This document shows, piece after piece, positions 26,501-41,500 of a DNA stretch of 64,000 nucleotides. The translations under genes and the position numbers were made by a program. This DNA is from Galbula dea (lineage: Eukaryota; Chordata; Aves; Piciformes; Galbulidae), in contig VWZX01001040.1 in assembly GCA_013399015.1 (NCBI GenBank), positions 992,001 through 1,056,000 of the forward strand, in the 5' to 3' direction. Each line of letters starts with the position of its first letter. The stretch's first letter is position 1. The notes below the pieces were generated by a model. That model was not told the origin of the DNA and searched no databases. It was given only the letters and a program-made list of their open reading frames with translations.

Positions 26501-29500
26501 AATCAGAGGACTGGAGCACCTCTCCTGAGAGGACAGACTGAGAGAGTTGAGGTTGTTCAGTCTGGAGAACAGAAGGCTCCGAGGAGACCTTAGTGTAGCC
26601 TTCGAGTATCTGAAGGGGGCTTACAAGAAAGCTGGCGAGGGACTTTTTAGGAGGTCAAGTAGTGACAGAACCAGGGGAAATGAATGCAAACTAGAGGAAG
26701 GTAGATTTAGATTAGATATTAGGAGGAAGTTTTTCACCATGAGGGTGGTTAGACAGTGGAACAGGTTGCCCAGAGAGGTTGTGGAAGCCTCATCCCTGGA
26801 ATCTTTTAAGACAAAGTTGGATAGGGCCCTGAGCAACCTGATCTAGTGGATGGTGTCCCTGTCAGGCAGGGGGGTTGGAGCTAGATGATCTTTAAGGTTC
26901 TTTCCAGCTCTGACAATTCTATATGTGAAGTATGTAAGAGGTACACCTTGTAGGTATAGGACTTCAGGTATACCTCATAAAGCTGTTGCACCATTTGTTA
27001 TGTATTACTGCTTTTACATATATTGACTTATGTATTTGGAGCAGGAGAGAGAGTTTGGTAAGGCAGAATTGAAGTATGATAACTTTCTAGGGAGCCAAGG
27101 GATTCCTAATATCCAGCAGTGTTGAAGGTTAGAGCTTTCGATTCAGTAACCTGGGGAATTAATTAATCTGAAAGTTTAAGAGATTTAATAACAGTTCTTG
27201 AATAAGATAAATGGTTGCCAAGCAACTTTGCCAGAGAGGCCAGGATTTCTTGCCTTCTGTAGCATCCCAGTAATTTGCAGCAAGTACTGGGTCTCTAGAG
27301 CTGACACATGCCTTTCCAAGTAACTGGAGTGATCTCTTGCTCTTTTCTGATAATGTAAAACTGAAATAATTTGTTGTTGTTGCTGTAGGAAGACAGTGGA
27401 AAATTGTCTTGAAAACCTCATGTTGGGGGCTGCTGTTGGAAAAAAAAAAAATCTCATTTGCATTTCTACTACCTTTATTTGGTTAGAAATGGGAAGTTGG
27501 GCATGGATTATATCTTGTCCTGCTTCCTGTGTTGATGTTTGCTGTTCTGTGTTACAAATGCTAGCTGCAAGTCGGGAGTGAGGGGCTAAGACTGACAGGT
27601 TCAAATCTTTCTTACCAGTTGTGTGGCGTTGTAAATAGAACAGATGTGGAGTTGGATTTCTGACTTTCAAACTACAGCAGTTTTCATGAAGTTACAAAGA
27701 CTGGAAAACAAAATTTAGCAGGAGTTCCAATGCAAAAAGACCTGAAAGGGAACTCAGTGGCCTATAACTTTGTTAGCTGGATTTTTCCACTCTCTACACC
27801 TGCCCCAAATCATCCCTCTTGTGTTCATCTAATGGCTGTAACAGGCTTGAATGAGTCAGGCTTGAAACAATGCCATCCTCTGCTTTATGACAAGAATCTA
27901 GATAGAACTGCATGTAGAAGCCAGGGTGGGGGACATGTTCCTCTGCTATATACTTTTGATTCTGCTGCCTTCGTGACTCAGACTCACTTCTTGCATATTC
28001 AAGCTGTCTGGCTGCATTTGCATACATTTACTTCTTGAGTGAATATTTGGTATCTTTCCCTGTGGCTGATTAAGATACAGAGGAAACAAACTTTTTTTTT
28101 TAATAGCTGAAAATGTCTCTTTCTGAGCCTGGAGACTCAGACAGAATATCTTACTGCAAATGAACACCAGTGCTGCCTTTTAAAGTCCACATGCTGTGGC
28201 ATGTTCTTTGTCCTGTTCTCCTTGGCCCGTTACCCTGTGTAGTCATCTTTGAGTAGGTAAAAATTTGACACATGACCAATGCAACCTTAGTGATTATGGA
28301 TCTGACAAGTTGGCATGACTTTTCTCCAAAGAAGTAGCATCTGCATCTTTCTCTTGAAACTTGGAATCAAATTTGGGACCACTCATGTTTCTTACTCAAG
28401 GTGTTCTTTCTCCTGTGTATGTTAAACAGCTATGTAGTGAAAACAATTGTGCCATCAGTGAGTGGTTCAGTATGTTACAGAATTACCTGCACTGATGATA
28501 AAAATAGTTTTACAAGGTTTCAGAAAATAGGTCATAGATAGGAGGGATGTTTCTGAATGGTCTTTGACTTTAGTCATTTGTTTTTCCTTTCTAGGAGGTT
28601 GCTGGAGTCTTCCCTTATTTCGTTATCTCGCTATGATGGAGCAGGGTCCCGGGAACATCCAATCTACCCAGATCCAGCCAGGTAAGAGCTAAATGCAATC
28701 TAAAGGCATTAAAGTTTCACAGACAAAATCCTAACTTTGGTATAATTTTCTGAATCCTTTGGCAATGGTTCTAATATTGGGCCCTTCTCAATGATTTCCA
28801 TTGGGGGCAGGGTGCAAACCAAAAGAGAAGATGCTGTTAAGTGTGGCAGAGAATGAGGAAAAGAGGAAGAAATTGCTGTTGAAGTAAGCACATAAGGATT
28901 CCTGAAATCATTTGGCAGGGAGAAGTGGGTGGCAAACAGGTCCAACAGTAAATGAGACTATATCAATAAATCTGAAATCTCTTTTGAAGAAAAATGAAGA
29001 AAAAAAACCACACTCCAAATACTCTATTCATGAGAAGGGAGAATTAAGCAAAGGCAAATAGGAGGTGGTGTGAGCAGACAACATGCTTGAAAGGATGGAA
29101 TGTCTCCATAAGTGTATCTATATGGGAGAGAGTGTAACCAGGATGTTATGTATACTTAACTAAGAACAAAATTCTAACTATTTCTGAAGAGTCATGAGTC
29201 ATTGACATTAGACATTGAAACACCTGTAGTGCTGCTTAATCTCCAGAAGAGGTGGGTGTGTTTCAGAAGACTAGAAAGAGCAAACATGGCAGTTATGAAA
29301 AATGGAAAGGAATGATTGTTGTAGTTTCTACTCAGTGTATTAAAAAAGCAACAGATGGGATAATGTGACCCACAGCCTCTGCCAGAAGAAATTATAGAAT
29401 CGTGAACAGCAAGCAGCTTTGGAGGCTTTCAAAGAATAAATCAAGACAAATAAGCTTTCTTTGGATGGGTTTAACAAAGAGATGAATGAGGAAAGTCCAG

Positions 29501-32500
29501 TACATGCAAAATACATCTGATTTAGCCTCTTGGGGATCCTCTGGCATAGGTGCATGGGTTGAAGGCTACTAGGATTTATCATAAAGGACAGGACAGGCAT
29601 ACCATTGTATGAAAATTAAATATCTGATTTGCTGAAGGAGGTCTGTTTCTTTGTTGGGTGATCATTTTTGGTTTTGATCTTGTATGTTTTTATAGAGATG
29701 ATGCTCTAAGTGTGAGTTCTGAAATAAAAGGCTGTGTTGTAAACTAGCCACATTGTATACTTATGCTGGTAGATAACTCTTTGCTAACTGTATCTGTAGA
29801 TAAAGCCTTTGTAGAGGTGAAATCTTAGATTAGATTTTTTTTTTTTCCATTTATTGTGAAGAAATTAGCTCTGTAAAGATAAACTAAGGCTTGGGAATGG
29901 TGTCAATAAAACCATTCACAATGAGATAAAAGTGAGGTGGAGTGTTCAGTCTATATGTAAGGTCACTGGGAAAACCAACCTAGGTAACTGCAGAAGGTGT
30001 TGGCAACTCCATGTCAGAATGATGCTTATCAGTGTTAAAGCTTTCTAAATGGCAATTGATGAAAGAACAGGTAAAGGGATTGATTTACCTGGAAAAATAA
30101 AATGGATATTTTACAAATGTTAGTTAAAAGGTATTACTGTATTCAGGAAAATTTGATGAATACTAAGAACTTCTAAATGGCTGGAAGTGCAACATTCCTT
30201 ATTTCTGGAATGTGCAATTCAGGAAAAGTTGATTTCTTGAGCAGAGATTGTAAGACTAACTCTGGCTTTCTGGGAGCTGCCTTTTAAAGAAAAGCAGGTG
30301 AGCCTGCCTAGGCTACTTATATTTTCTTTTTCCCTTCTGTCATTCTATGATTCCATATCTATTCTGTAGTGAAACTCAATAACATGTATGAAAAGAGATC
30401 AATGCTTGAGACATTTCCTAGCAGAAGGAGCATTGTCAAAAATATTTTTCTACTTAAACCTATTTATGGAATGACATAATGGTTTTCATGTCACAGCTCA
30501 AGTGGGTTTTTTGGTTGTAGTAGAAGCTATAGTAGCTTGAGTTTATAAGGAGCTTTGGAAAAAAAGTCCAGTGTTGAAACTTCTTCTAAGAGGGTTAATT
30601 TGTTCTAGAAAGTGTCACTGTCCTTTTCAGAGGATGAGGTTCATAGATGGATAATCAGCACAAGCTGGAGGTTTGAGTAGGGTAAGGTTGGAGTCTTCCT
30701 CCATAAACCATACTGGTGTGCTAGGCTAGTAGGATCTTTTTAACTCTCACTTGTTAGAAATTTGGGATGTGATTAAAAGGAGTGTTACACATTTTGAGGA
30801 TTTTTTAGCATCTGAAGTTTGTAACAGAAAGTTAAGACTTTTCAGAATGAAGTGGAACAGTGGAAAAAAAGGTGGAATAAAGTTACATCTATAAATGTCT
30901 GTGTGTGGATGTGTCCTTTAAATATGTCTTGAAGTTATATACCTCCTTAAAACCAAGCTGTCTCCAACAGAGTCTTCTGAAGAATTTATTTTTGGAAGTG
31001 TGTATGTTAGTTTTGTTTCTGCATTGACTGTCTGTAGTGGTGCTATATTTGAATAACCAGGGTTGAGAGTGAGGCATGGACAATATTTTTTTGAAGTTCC
31101 CTCAGATTTAGAATATGAATATTCTCAGATGAATAGTCTGATGTAGACTGGAGCAATCTTTCTCAGTGGCCTTGCAGAACTTCTTTAAGGTCAACTTAGC
31201 TGTTCTGTCATTCTCCACCATTTCCATATGTACAGAGCTCCAAAAACAATAGGCAGAGGATTCAAATAAAACTGTCATCTTAGAACACCTTCATTATTTT
31301 CTTCCCCCCCCCTCTTTAAAATATAAATACTCAGAGATGCTCCCAGACTACATATATAATCATCAGAAGGGTATTTTGTAGGTGTGTCTCTAGGGAAAAA
31401 AGTAAGCTGCTAGAAAGTTACTGTGGAAGAGACCTTCAAGCTGAATATTGCCTGTGAGTTGAAAGCTTATGTGGGCTTGAAGCAACCAAAAGCTAGTGGC
31501 CGCTGCCAGTATTGCCTTCAGCTCACAGATTGGTGTTATGTATGCCACTGTAGGTGTCACTAAGGAAATGAATGACACCAATCAGGTAGCCCCTTTACTA
31601 CCTGTCTGCTGGCTGAGAGATATTGAGAGGTGTGAGCTATAATAGTGTCAGTGAACAACCTGGCCATCAGCATCAAGGAGAGGTTTCATGTTGTCCATAA
31701 ATAGGGCCAGCTGCTTTAGATGTCTGCCTGTAGCTGTGGGCACTGTGCTTTACAGTTTCTTGCCATTTGCTACTCATGGTGCCATTTACACCAAGATACT
31801 TAAAGCTTTTGCACTGCAGCATTTCTCCCACTTAATTCCTTGTTCTGTGGTGGTCATGTGTGGTAGCATAGCCTCTCTTCCTCTGGACTGTCTGCTCCCT
31901 TACATGGAGTCCTCTCACCTCAGAGACAAGGTTAATTTATCTCCTGTGGTGTTATCAAATACAGTCTCGACTTTCCTGTGGATACCAACTTGTTTAAGAA
32001 TTACTGGACAACTTCTACCTGTATTTTGCCACTGCTTTATTAGAAGCATAGGTGAGAAATACATATGGCTTGTGTTTAGCCACTTTGGTCTGGAGCTGAT
32101 TTATAATCGTGTTCAATAGCTGAATGAAGTGAAGAGGTATGTTTAATATTAGCTGGTGTGTCTTGCACTGCTTTGAAGCCTTTTCCTCCCTCCAGGACAG
32201 CTAAATCTCTTACATTGGCTCTCAGCTCTGGTTCTGATTTGTGTCATGAGTGTATTCTAAAGACCAATACAGCCTGATAAATACAAATGTTTGGGGTCCG
32301 TTTTACCCTGCATACATTCATTTGCAAAGATTAATTTCTTAGCCTATTGCATTGAATATGTTTATCCCCTGCACTTTTATATTTTACTCCTTGTACCTTT
32401 CTCTCTGTGTATCAGACTTAAGCTTCTGGTCTTCTCTTTTGAAATTCTTTTTCAGTCTTGTCTATTCTACATACCATCAGGTGTCAGGAGGCTGATTCTG

Positions 32501-35500
32501 GCATCTCATTATCCATTATGGCCAGTCTTTGTTGCCTACCCCTTCTTGTTCTTCTAAACAAGCATCATTGTCTTTTTTTCTTGGGATGTGCAGCATAATT
32601 TGGGAAGACTAAATGTCTGCAAAAATAGTTCTTCATATCCTTTCATAAAACTCTCCCTTGGTGAGATATTAGCAAAGAAAAAAGTTTCATTGACTGTTCT
32701 ACTGGACTGCTGAGACAGTTCATGTTTTCTGGTGTTGCCTTGTTTCCGTGTTCCTTTCTTTTTCTATGTGTTCATATTACACCATAGACTTATTTTTAGG
32801 CATACACAGAGCCTTTGGCTTTTGGAAAAGGCCAATGAAGAGAACAGCTTCTCATTTATGAGTGCACTGCTGTAATGCTTTTTTTTATCCTTGGCTTATT
32901 AAGACTTCAGGGGAGTAGAGAGAAGTGCTGTGTTTGTACAGTGAAGCCTTCTATGTTACGTAAGCATGAGCAGCTCTGATTTGTCAAACAGTGTCTAAAA
33001 GGTCTAGGAGGAATCCAAAGCAAATAGTGTGTGGTTCCCCTTAGTCTTTTCTTGCTTATTGACTCAGTTTTCAGACCCTTGAGCCTGTTTGTCAGCTAAA
33101 CTTGTCTCTTTCCCAAGATGGCAGTCTAGTAGGGTACAGGAAGTGACCTTGGGGAAGCTATGCTTTCTCATGTCTATATATAGACATCTAATTCCTTCTT
33201 TCTTGTTACCTTCTCTTTTTTGAATGTATGGTGGAATGGGAGATAGAATGCCTTTGATGGGTGTCTGCAAGCAAAACAATGTTCATACAATCTGTCCTTT
33301 GAAGAATTCATACAAACTTTTTTTTGGTGCTGCTTTAGGGATCAGTCTCTAGAAATACTGTTAAATGTAGTTCCATTGAAATGGAACTTCAGAGATAGTA
33401 ACAGAGCACTTTATCAGGCCTGATGTGCTTGTTAGCTTCTCATGCTTTTGTAGATATGAAACTTACCTGTATGTAAGCAAAATCTTATTTCAGGAACATT
33501 CTCAGTGAACTCAGACTCAGTGCAGCTCATAGTCTTCAAACAATCATATTGCCACAGATGATTACAGAGTTGCATTTTTGTTACTGGTTGTAGTGTGTGA
33601 AACTGTGTGGTATTGGTCACTGTAAAAGTTAAATGTATCCATAGAAGTCATCTTCATGGCTGATGGTGAGGTCCACTGTAAAACAAATTTAGCTTGAAAC
33701 TCTGTTCTGAAGAGGGCTAGCATTCCTTTAAGGTAGACAGGCCACCTCTCTCTGTGGTTGCAAATGAGTATATTTTCATTTCTAGAGTATCCCCTGGAAT
33801 CCACTGTTCATTTGAGGGGTTTTGTTGTATATTTCTTTGTTTAAAGTTGTTCATGCTTTCACTTGTAGATTAAAAATTGGGGCTGCTCTCTCCATTCTTG
33901 GTCTTTTGCCCATGGTGACTTTGCAGAAGATGAGATTGTATTTTCATGGCTGTGGGAAGTACTAGTCTGGTAAATTGAATTGAATAAAAAAGAACAAATC
34001 AAACACATGCATGGGGTGGGGAAGGAGGACATATGTATGGGATAGGGAGGGGGGAAGGGAGCTAAGAGTTAAAGGAATTAGACATGTTGATGTCTAATTA
34101 CCTGAGATGGGGGTTGTCATCTCCTCTCCTTCCCTCAAATTAAAGTTAAGTCCAATCCAAATAAGACTAAAGAAATGATTATTCAAGCATCTGAGGTGTC
34201 TGGACTTTAATACTGAGTATCTGTGTGACAGAAAGCTTGTGCTAGGAGCAGGGTAGAGTTTTTACCTGTCTGGCATTAAGGTAGGGCATAATAGATGATG
34301 CAAAGGCCAAGTTATGCATAAGAGAATTAAGAGTTAATTAGGAAGGTTTTCCTTTTAGGTGGATTGCAAGGCTGTTAATGCTTCTCTTACACATCTAGTG
34401 GATTTAATGAATTGCCACTATATGAAATCCCTACCATTTTGTTTACAAAGTAGCTAAAGCTGTTAAACCCCTTTTTCTACTGCTTGGTACCTTGTGATGC
34501 TCCATAAGTACCCTCAAAACAACAGCACCTTCCTTCAATCTTTATCTGAACATTGCTGCTGTTTGCTATTGCAAGCAGAGTTCACATTGGGAGTAGGCTT
34601 GATTCTTAACAGGGATGCTTGCTGGGGTTAGTTGTGGGAACTGGTAGAGAGGGTGCAGAGAAGGGCAACTAAGCTAGTCAGGGGTCTGGAAAACAGGCCT
34701 TATGAGGAGAGGCTTAGGGAGCTGGGCTTGTTTAGCCTGGAGAAGAGGAGGCTGAGGGGAGACCTTATGGCTCTCTTCAGCTACTTGAAAGGCCATTCTA
34801 GGGAGGCGGGTGTTGGCCTCTTCTCCCTTGTGACTAGTGACAGGACTAGAGGGAATGGGCTTAAGTTGTGCCAGGGTAGGTTTAGATTAGATATTAGGAA
34901 GAATTTCTTTACTGAAAGAGTGGTTAGGTGTTGGAATAGGCTGCCCAGGGAGGTGGTGGAGTCCCCATCCCTGGAGGTTTTTAAGAAGAGGCTAGATGTG
35001 TTTCTTCAGGGGATGATTTAGGGATGAGAGTAGTGTAGGGCTATCGGTTGGACTAGATGATCTTGAGGGTCCTTTCCAACCCTAATGATTCTGTGTAAAT
35101 GAAACAGTGAGCTCCACAGAGTCCTGAGAAGCAAACTTCTCTATGCTGTGGATGACCTTTTTGTGCATAGCTACTGTGTGGTGCTTCTGTTCGCCCAATA
35201 AGGGAATGACATGGGAGTGTAGCATATAAAGGGAAAATTCCTTCTACTTGCTTTCTTTATTTACTTGGAAGCAGGCAATTTTGTGATATGCTGTTACTAC
35301 CCTAGCACTTGGAGCTCAAAAGGCAAAAATAGGACTGGCTGTCATTCTATACTTCTGTAATGAGCGTCTGTGTATCTCTCTTGGGCAGGTTGTCTCCTGC
35401 TGCATATTATGCTCAGAGGATGATCCAGTACCTTTCCCGGAGGGACAGTATTCGACAGCGCTCTATGCGATACCAACAAAACCGGCTCCGCTCTTCCTCC

Positions 35501-38500
35501 TCCAGTTCTTCTGCTTCAGAGAACTCAAGCCCATCTGTAGAGGGAAATGAGCTGGAATTTGAAGATTTTGAGTAAGTGTGCATGCTGCCTTGCACTCTTC
35601 CTTGAGCCTGTTGTCAGCACAAGACTGCTTTGTGGCTTTCTACTGTTTGTCAGTCAAAGACATCTTAGGCTTCCTCTAAGAGCAGGTCAAGTAATTGAAT
35701 CAGTAATTAGAGCGGTGATTGCTACACATGGTCTTGTAATTTCTGTTATGAAATTCAAGGATGCTTTAGGCTACCTTCAACACATCTGTCTATCTCAAAC
35801 AGATTTAAAAGACTGGTAAAATAAAGAAAGGGAGAATCTTTTTCTCCCATGGAACAGCTGAGGAGCCAGGAGTTTGTTAGACCCTTCAACTCTTGAGACA
35901 GAACAGGAACCACTAAGAGGCTTTGCAGGACTTATTTTTTTGGTATAAGGCTGTAAAAGACAGCCAGACATGTTGTGCTGCTTTTACTTGCTTCATCTGT
36001 ACAACTTTGTCTAATTAGCTGAAGTAGTCTAAAGTGGTAGTGTAGTAGGAAAGTGTGTTTAACAGGAGCTGTGGACTCCTCAAAAAAGTGGGCTTTTGGG
36101 TTGCTGCTGCCAGCAGAGGATGCTGTCAACTTTGCTGTTATCACAGCTTTCATGTTCACTTGCTGCAGTGGCACGTACTTGAGATGACATGTTCAAGCTC
36201 CATGTCCTTTGTGTCATGGTGAAGCCCCTTTTTGAAGGACTCTGGTAACAATAGCTATTCCCATAAAAGCAAGATATTTTAATCCCTTTCTGACTTAAGT
36301 AGTGGAAATGTTTGGGTTTTTTTTTTTCCCTTAGAATGTTTTTCTGTGAAGCTGTCATTTCATGCACCAGCAATTAAATATTCAGAAGTACAGGGTGATT
36401 GTCTTCCCCTATCATTGTGGCCTTGTTTGTGTAAGATGTAAATGAGGAGAAATACTGCAGAAGAGTCACTGCCTAGTAGCTTTTCCTAAGTAGCTTCATG
36501 GTCTGGGAGAGCAGAAATATGGGGACTGCTGGGTCCATTTTGTGAGGCAAGTGCATTACAAGCAAAGAGCTTATATTTCTGTTATTCCATTTCATTTGTG
36601 TGGGGTGGCTTGTTTTACTGGGAAAAAAAAGATGGCAAGTTCTTCATTCACAGAGCCAGGCAAATGCCTGCAGAGAAGTTCCGGGGCAGATAATGTACAC
36701 ACAGTATAGCAGCCAGTCAGGGAAGCAATTCAATCAGCCATGCTAAGGTTGTCTTTCATTTCATACTGAGCAGAAAGAAGTGTTTATTCCTTACTGTGCA
36801 GTGGCTGAATTTGTTGGTTGAATATTTCATATTGAATTCTGGTCTGTGCATTCAAGATATGCTGTCTTTTTCCTTCTCTGCTTCATTATTTCTCCTGGCT
36901 GATCAGAGAGGGCTGCTGTGTGGGGGTCCTTAGAGCTGTAGAACTTTTCTCATGACTCATTTGATTTCTTCTACAATCAAATCTCTTACACAGAGCTTTT
37001 GCTTCTTCCTTTGGCTCCTGTATTGCTCCTTCTTTGCTTGCTTTCATAAGCAAAGTCATATATTTCTTTGTGTGTTTCTTTATCTTAATGCTCTGGCTTC
37101 CCTGTTTCTCCAGATCTGATGTAGGACAGGGAGTTGCTACTGTGTAGAGCTGTCTGCAGCTCATCCAGTGAAGTAATCTAGTGATTGATTTTTTTATTAT
37201 TATTTTTTTTTATAATGTAAAAGCCATAGAAAACTGCCTTGATGCTGTATTTTTCTAAACTGGCAAATATTCTTGCTGCTTCTATTTTCCTGGAGATCAA
37301 GTGAAGGATGTAATGGGCATTAAGCACCAGTTGGGTTTACTATACATGGAGTTCTGGGCAAGGTCTGAGCACTATGCTTGTGGAGGGTTTCTGGAAGACA
37401 GGTCTTTGTCAGCTCTCATCTTTTGTGAGGGTTGGTTTGTTTTTTTTTCTAGTTGTTTTTTTTCTTTCTGCTCTAAGATTCATTTTGTATCTCTTCAGCT
37501 TTGCTTACCTAGCTGCCTAGTAAGGGGCATGAAAAACTTGACCTCTGCATTGGTTTTGTGCCTATGGCCTCTAAATTGAAGCTAAAACCTCTCCTCCTGT
37601 GTCAGTCTAACAGTGTCATTTTCTCCATGCAGTTTTCCCAGGATCTCATTTCACTTCATAAATACACAAACTTATAGTTATAATTTAATTATAATGATTA
37701 TAATTTAGTTTACAGTTTACAAATTCATAAATTGGTGACAGCAGTAGTGGGACTGTTGGTTTAAGTATGTGAAGTAGAGTGGTTTTTATAGGTATTAGTA
37801 ATACCCTCCTATTATACCAGCTTTTATGGATAGGGAAGGAGGAGGAAGACACATGCTATACCTGTGTTATTTGGTCTAATAACATGTTATTTCTCTACAC
37901 ATGCTGTTTGTGTTTAACCTGTCACCATCTTGCTGCTTACTGAATACAACTGACAACTGTAAACTTAGTCATGTCTGCATAAAAGCATTTAATATAGTTT
38001 GTAATATATATACAGATTGTAATATTAGGTTATTAAAAGATAAATTGTTATGAGTGGGTTTTGAGGTTAGTTTTAGCAGAATCCTAAGCTAAAGAGGAAA
38101 GATTTCTTGTATTCTGGGATAGGAATCTCTGAATGGAGAATAATGTCACTTTACTACTCCATCATAACTGGTAAAAATAGATTCTTTATAGACAAGTCAT
38201 AGATATTGAACTTTCTAATTTCAGATGGTTTTTTGAGTGCCTTATGGTTTTGGATCACATAGTAAATTTAGATTTTTAAAACTAAAGTATCCCTTTTTTT
38301 TGGACTTCTTCAACAATTTTGACTGGGTCTGTTCTAGAGACTTCATTTAGTCTAGAACACCTCTGATGCTAGAGACTGAGTGATACTTCTAGGACTCCTC
38401 AGATAGTGCAAGCTAATTCTTTTTTCATGTTTTTCTAAATCTGTCCCCATAATCAGAATGTGAAGGTGTTTCTGCAGATGAATTCAGGCCATCTGTGTCC

Positions 38501-41500
38501 CTTTTTGTCTGCAGTATGCATGGGAACAAATACAGAAGAACAGGTTTGGTTTATGGCAGACATAAAACTTAAGACATGTCTGAATTTTGGATTGTCTTGA
38601 TTTAAAGCATCTTTTCTTGTTGGCTTCTTTAAGAACCTTGGCTTGGGCATTGGTGTCTGAAAATATTAATTGGGAACTGTCTGGAAATGATTTTGTCTGA
38701 ACAAATGTTATGCAGTGAGAAGGAGGGAGTATGAGAAAGGGAAGCAATGGCTGTGGCAGTATAGTTTCCCAGTAGTGTGCACTTGGGGTGGTAGGTTTGG
38801 GTTTGGATTCTGTTCTCCCTGTTGCTTCTCAAGTGTAATGGTGGAAGTGGGTTTTGGGGAAGAAGTTGTGTGTTGTAGTGAGTATAACTTGTGCTTTGCT
38901 TAGCAGCAGAGCCCAGTAAGAGATTTTGGAAAGTCTGAGTGAGGGGAGAGAGAGGTGGAAGATTACCAGTTTACTGAAATAACTTCTTCCATATCCTTGA
39001 GAAAAAATGTCATCTTACTGTTTAAATCCAGTCTCTACCTCTTCAGTTTGACTCTGTATCATTTGCTAAAGACACAGAGCAGTGGGTGCATGAATCTGCA
39101 GAAATGCAATCTATTCACAATGCACCTGCTCTTTTCCCTTACCTCTCCAGCTTCTAAAAGCTGATCTCTTTGTACAACCAATTTTAGTCTTCAGTGCCCT
39201 CCCTCCCAGCTGTTCACTGTGAATTTGTGTATTTCAAGAGTGTGTTGTTTTCTTTGTGTGTTTTTTTTTTTTTCCTTCCTATGACAACCTTAAACTTCTG
39301 CAAAAGAAACTCCTTCAGATAGGAGACAAGTTTTCTAGGCAGGAGAAAGGAAAGATTGGAATGACTAAAGTTTTTTGTGAGACTTTGAAATAGATATGGA
39401 GCTTCTGATCTACAGCTTCAGAACAATGAGACAAGTTCTGTCATTGTGATGAGCAAAGCATAGGGAATTCCAGAGGTGAGGAAAGAGACTCTGTAGGGTG
39501 ACTATGGCTTGAGCTGGCAGCTCAGGATGAATGGGAAGCCAAGTGAAGGTGGGTAAGAGATGACTTGGTCAATGGTAGCCTTTTATTGTACTGGTAGAAA
39601 GGTAGCATATCTGAACTGCAAGGTTTCTAAAAGCAATTAGGCTGGTTTGGGTTTTTTGTTTTTCTCTTTAGTATCCTGCATCTTGATGTTTACATTTGAG
39701 GCTAACAGAGACATGGTAGGAGATGTGAGAATCTATATAGGCTCTTCATGTCATTTAAATGCTGGTGGAAATGGATTTTTAGGATCCATGAGACAGCAGT
39801 ATATGCAGAAAAAGCAACAATTGCTTTCAGAAAATCCTAGATGGGGCAGTTTATCTGTGTTACTTGGGCAGCTACAAATAATATTCTTGTTAGCAATTTG
39901 TTATTTAAGTTCAGATGAGAATACTAGAAGCAGGATTGCTGTTTGTTGTATGTACCTGCCTTTGTGGTTTTCTTCCCAGAGCCCCTTTATCTGTGGTTCT
40001 GATGCTGTTTCCTGTGCCTCTGTTTCCTCTGCTTCTGTTTCTTGGCTCATATGGCTCTGCATCATTGTTTTTGATTAAGATGAACCTTCTCCAAAGTGGC
40101 TTTCAAGGCAGACCTCAATTTTGAGGAACTTGATGATCACCTTCTGTTGTGTGTGGGGTTTTTTGTCTGTGTGGGTTTGTGGGTTTTTTCCCTTTTTTTT
40201 CTGTTACAGGTTTCTGGAGCAGTTAGCACTGGGATGTTGCTTCCAGATACATAGCAATTTATGTTAATTATATTCATCATTTTAAACACAGTTGCAGGCT
40301 GAGAATGCTAACAAGTCCTGGCTGAATGGGAATGATACTGAATCTACTCTTTGAACTTCATTTTTCAGGGATTAGTGAGAGTCTTAGCTTGGCTTGTGAT
40401 CTACTCATAGTAGCCTGCAGCTTCATTTTCCCTTTCTTTTTATCTTTAGCTTTTGTGACAGTCTTTTATATTCCCCTTATCTTGATCTTAATGTCCAATA
40501 ATACTTCCTGGATGCAGTGACAAGCAATGACTGTTTCCTTGCAGCAGTCCTGCAGGATATTGCTAACCTCTCCAGCAGAATTTTGTTTTCCCATTAAGTC
40601 ACATTCCAGCAAGGCAAGTGTCTTCATAGGAGGGTGGTGAAAGAACCAGTGCCTTTTGACACATGTCAGTTGCCAAAAAAACCCTCACATCTCATTTTCC
40701 ATACTGTTGGTTGCCTGGGCTTGTAGAAACAGTTTTGGTGTCAAGATGGTCCATCTGGGTTTTTCAGCTCCTTATGAAGTGTGTTCATTGTTTTCCTGTT
40801 GCTTTTACTTTGTGTCTGTGAAACTCTGAAGTTAAACTAGGTCACCTAGTAGGTGAAGTTTGGTGTTAATGATAGTTACTAGGAAGCAAGCTGTTATTGG
40901 TTTGTTGCTGGCCATGCAGAGCAGGCAGTGGTTAGCATTCCTCAAGCCTGTAGGTATTAACAGGTTAACATTCTTTTATGTAATTATGTTTTAATTTCTC
41001 TTTCCCTTGGAAGAGCAGTAGCATAACAGTGCAATATAGTTAAAAGAAAAAGAAAAAGTCAGTTCTTGCTATTGACACTTTATTCCAGTATTGAAACCTG
41101 ATGGGGCAACTAATTGTGTGGGTTTTGTGCTAGGAACTGTGTTCAGTGAGCACCAGTTATAAAGTTTAAGTGATGAGAATGAATGATGTTCTGTAGTCAT
41201 GCTTCTGTTTGGGTGAATGTTTGAAAGTGGCTAATTAAGAGGTCTCAAAGGAAAGGTAGTTAGAGTGCTGGATGCCCTGATTTTTTTCATAAAATACAGA
41301 ATAAAGTAGTTTCCTTAATACTTCTGTACAGTCTAGGCTGGGGAGCAGGGATTCTCTACTGTCCTCTGGCTTCTGATGTTTCTGTTTTCTCCTGATTTAC
41401 TCTTGCTAAGGAGTGTATCAGTATTCTAAAACATGTCATCAATTTGTGAGCCCACCACAGTGAGGTGATTAGAACAGAGACAAATGGATACTGTACCTAG

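Larger units (their letters stand above)
10392..28594 (+). other. AMBRA1: AMBRA1 intron, 18.2 kb
   Basis: The donor is GTAAGA and the acceptor CCTTTCTAG. It contains three CR1 fragments (23477-23668, 25383-25560, 26405-26925), an AAT-type patch near 22848-22866 and two motif-rich blocks that may be regulatory (13230-13330, 18865-18960). No exon, tRNA or other gene is recognised. The open frames present are short and without family resemblance. Confidence 0.9.
28682..35388 (+). other. AMBRA1: AMBRA1 intron, 6.7 kb
   Basis: The donor is GTAAGA and the acceptor TCTTGGGCAG. It contains the CR1 copy at 34634-35095 and an 18-bp perfect palindrome at 33170-33187. A 143-codon open frame at 31688-32119 has no recognised family. 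Confidence 0.9.

Noticed and set aside
27590..27615. B-box-like GGTTCAAATC
   Set aside because: No A box or cloverleaf-compatible sequence upstream.
27185..27670. 161-codon minus-strand open frame
   Set aside because: Low-complexity patches (Phe and Gln runs from poly-A/T and GTT repeats) and no homology recognised.
31688..32119. 143-codon open frame on the plus strand in an intron, with an antisense open frame at 31390-31581
   Set aside because: Hydrophobic but without a recognisable family, domain, splice context or retrocopy features. It is probably a chance frame. A protein search would settle it.
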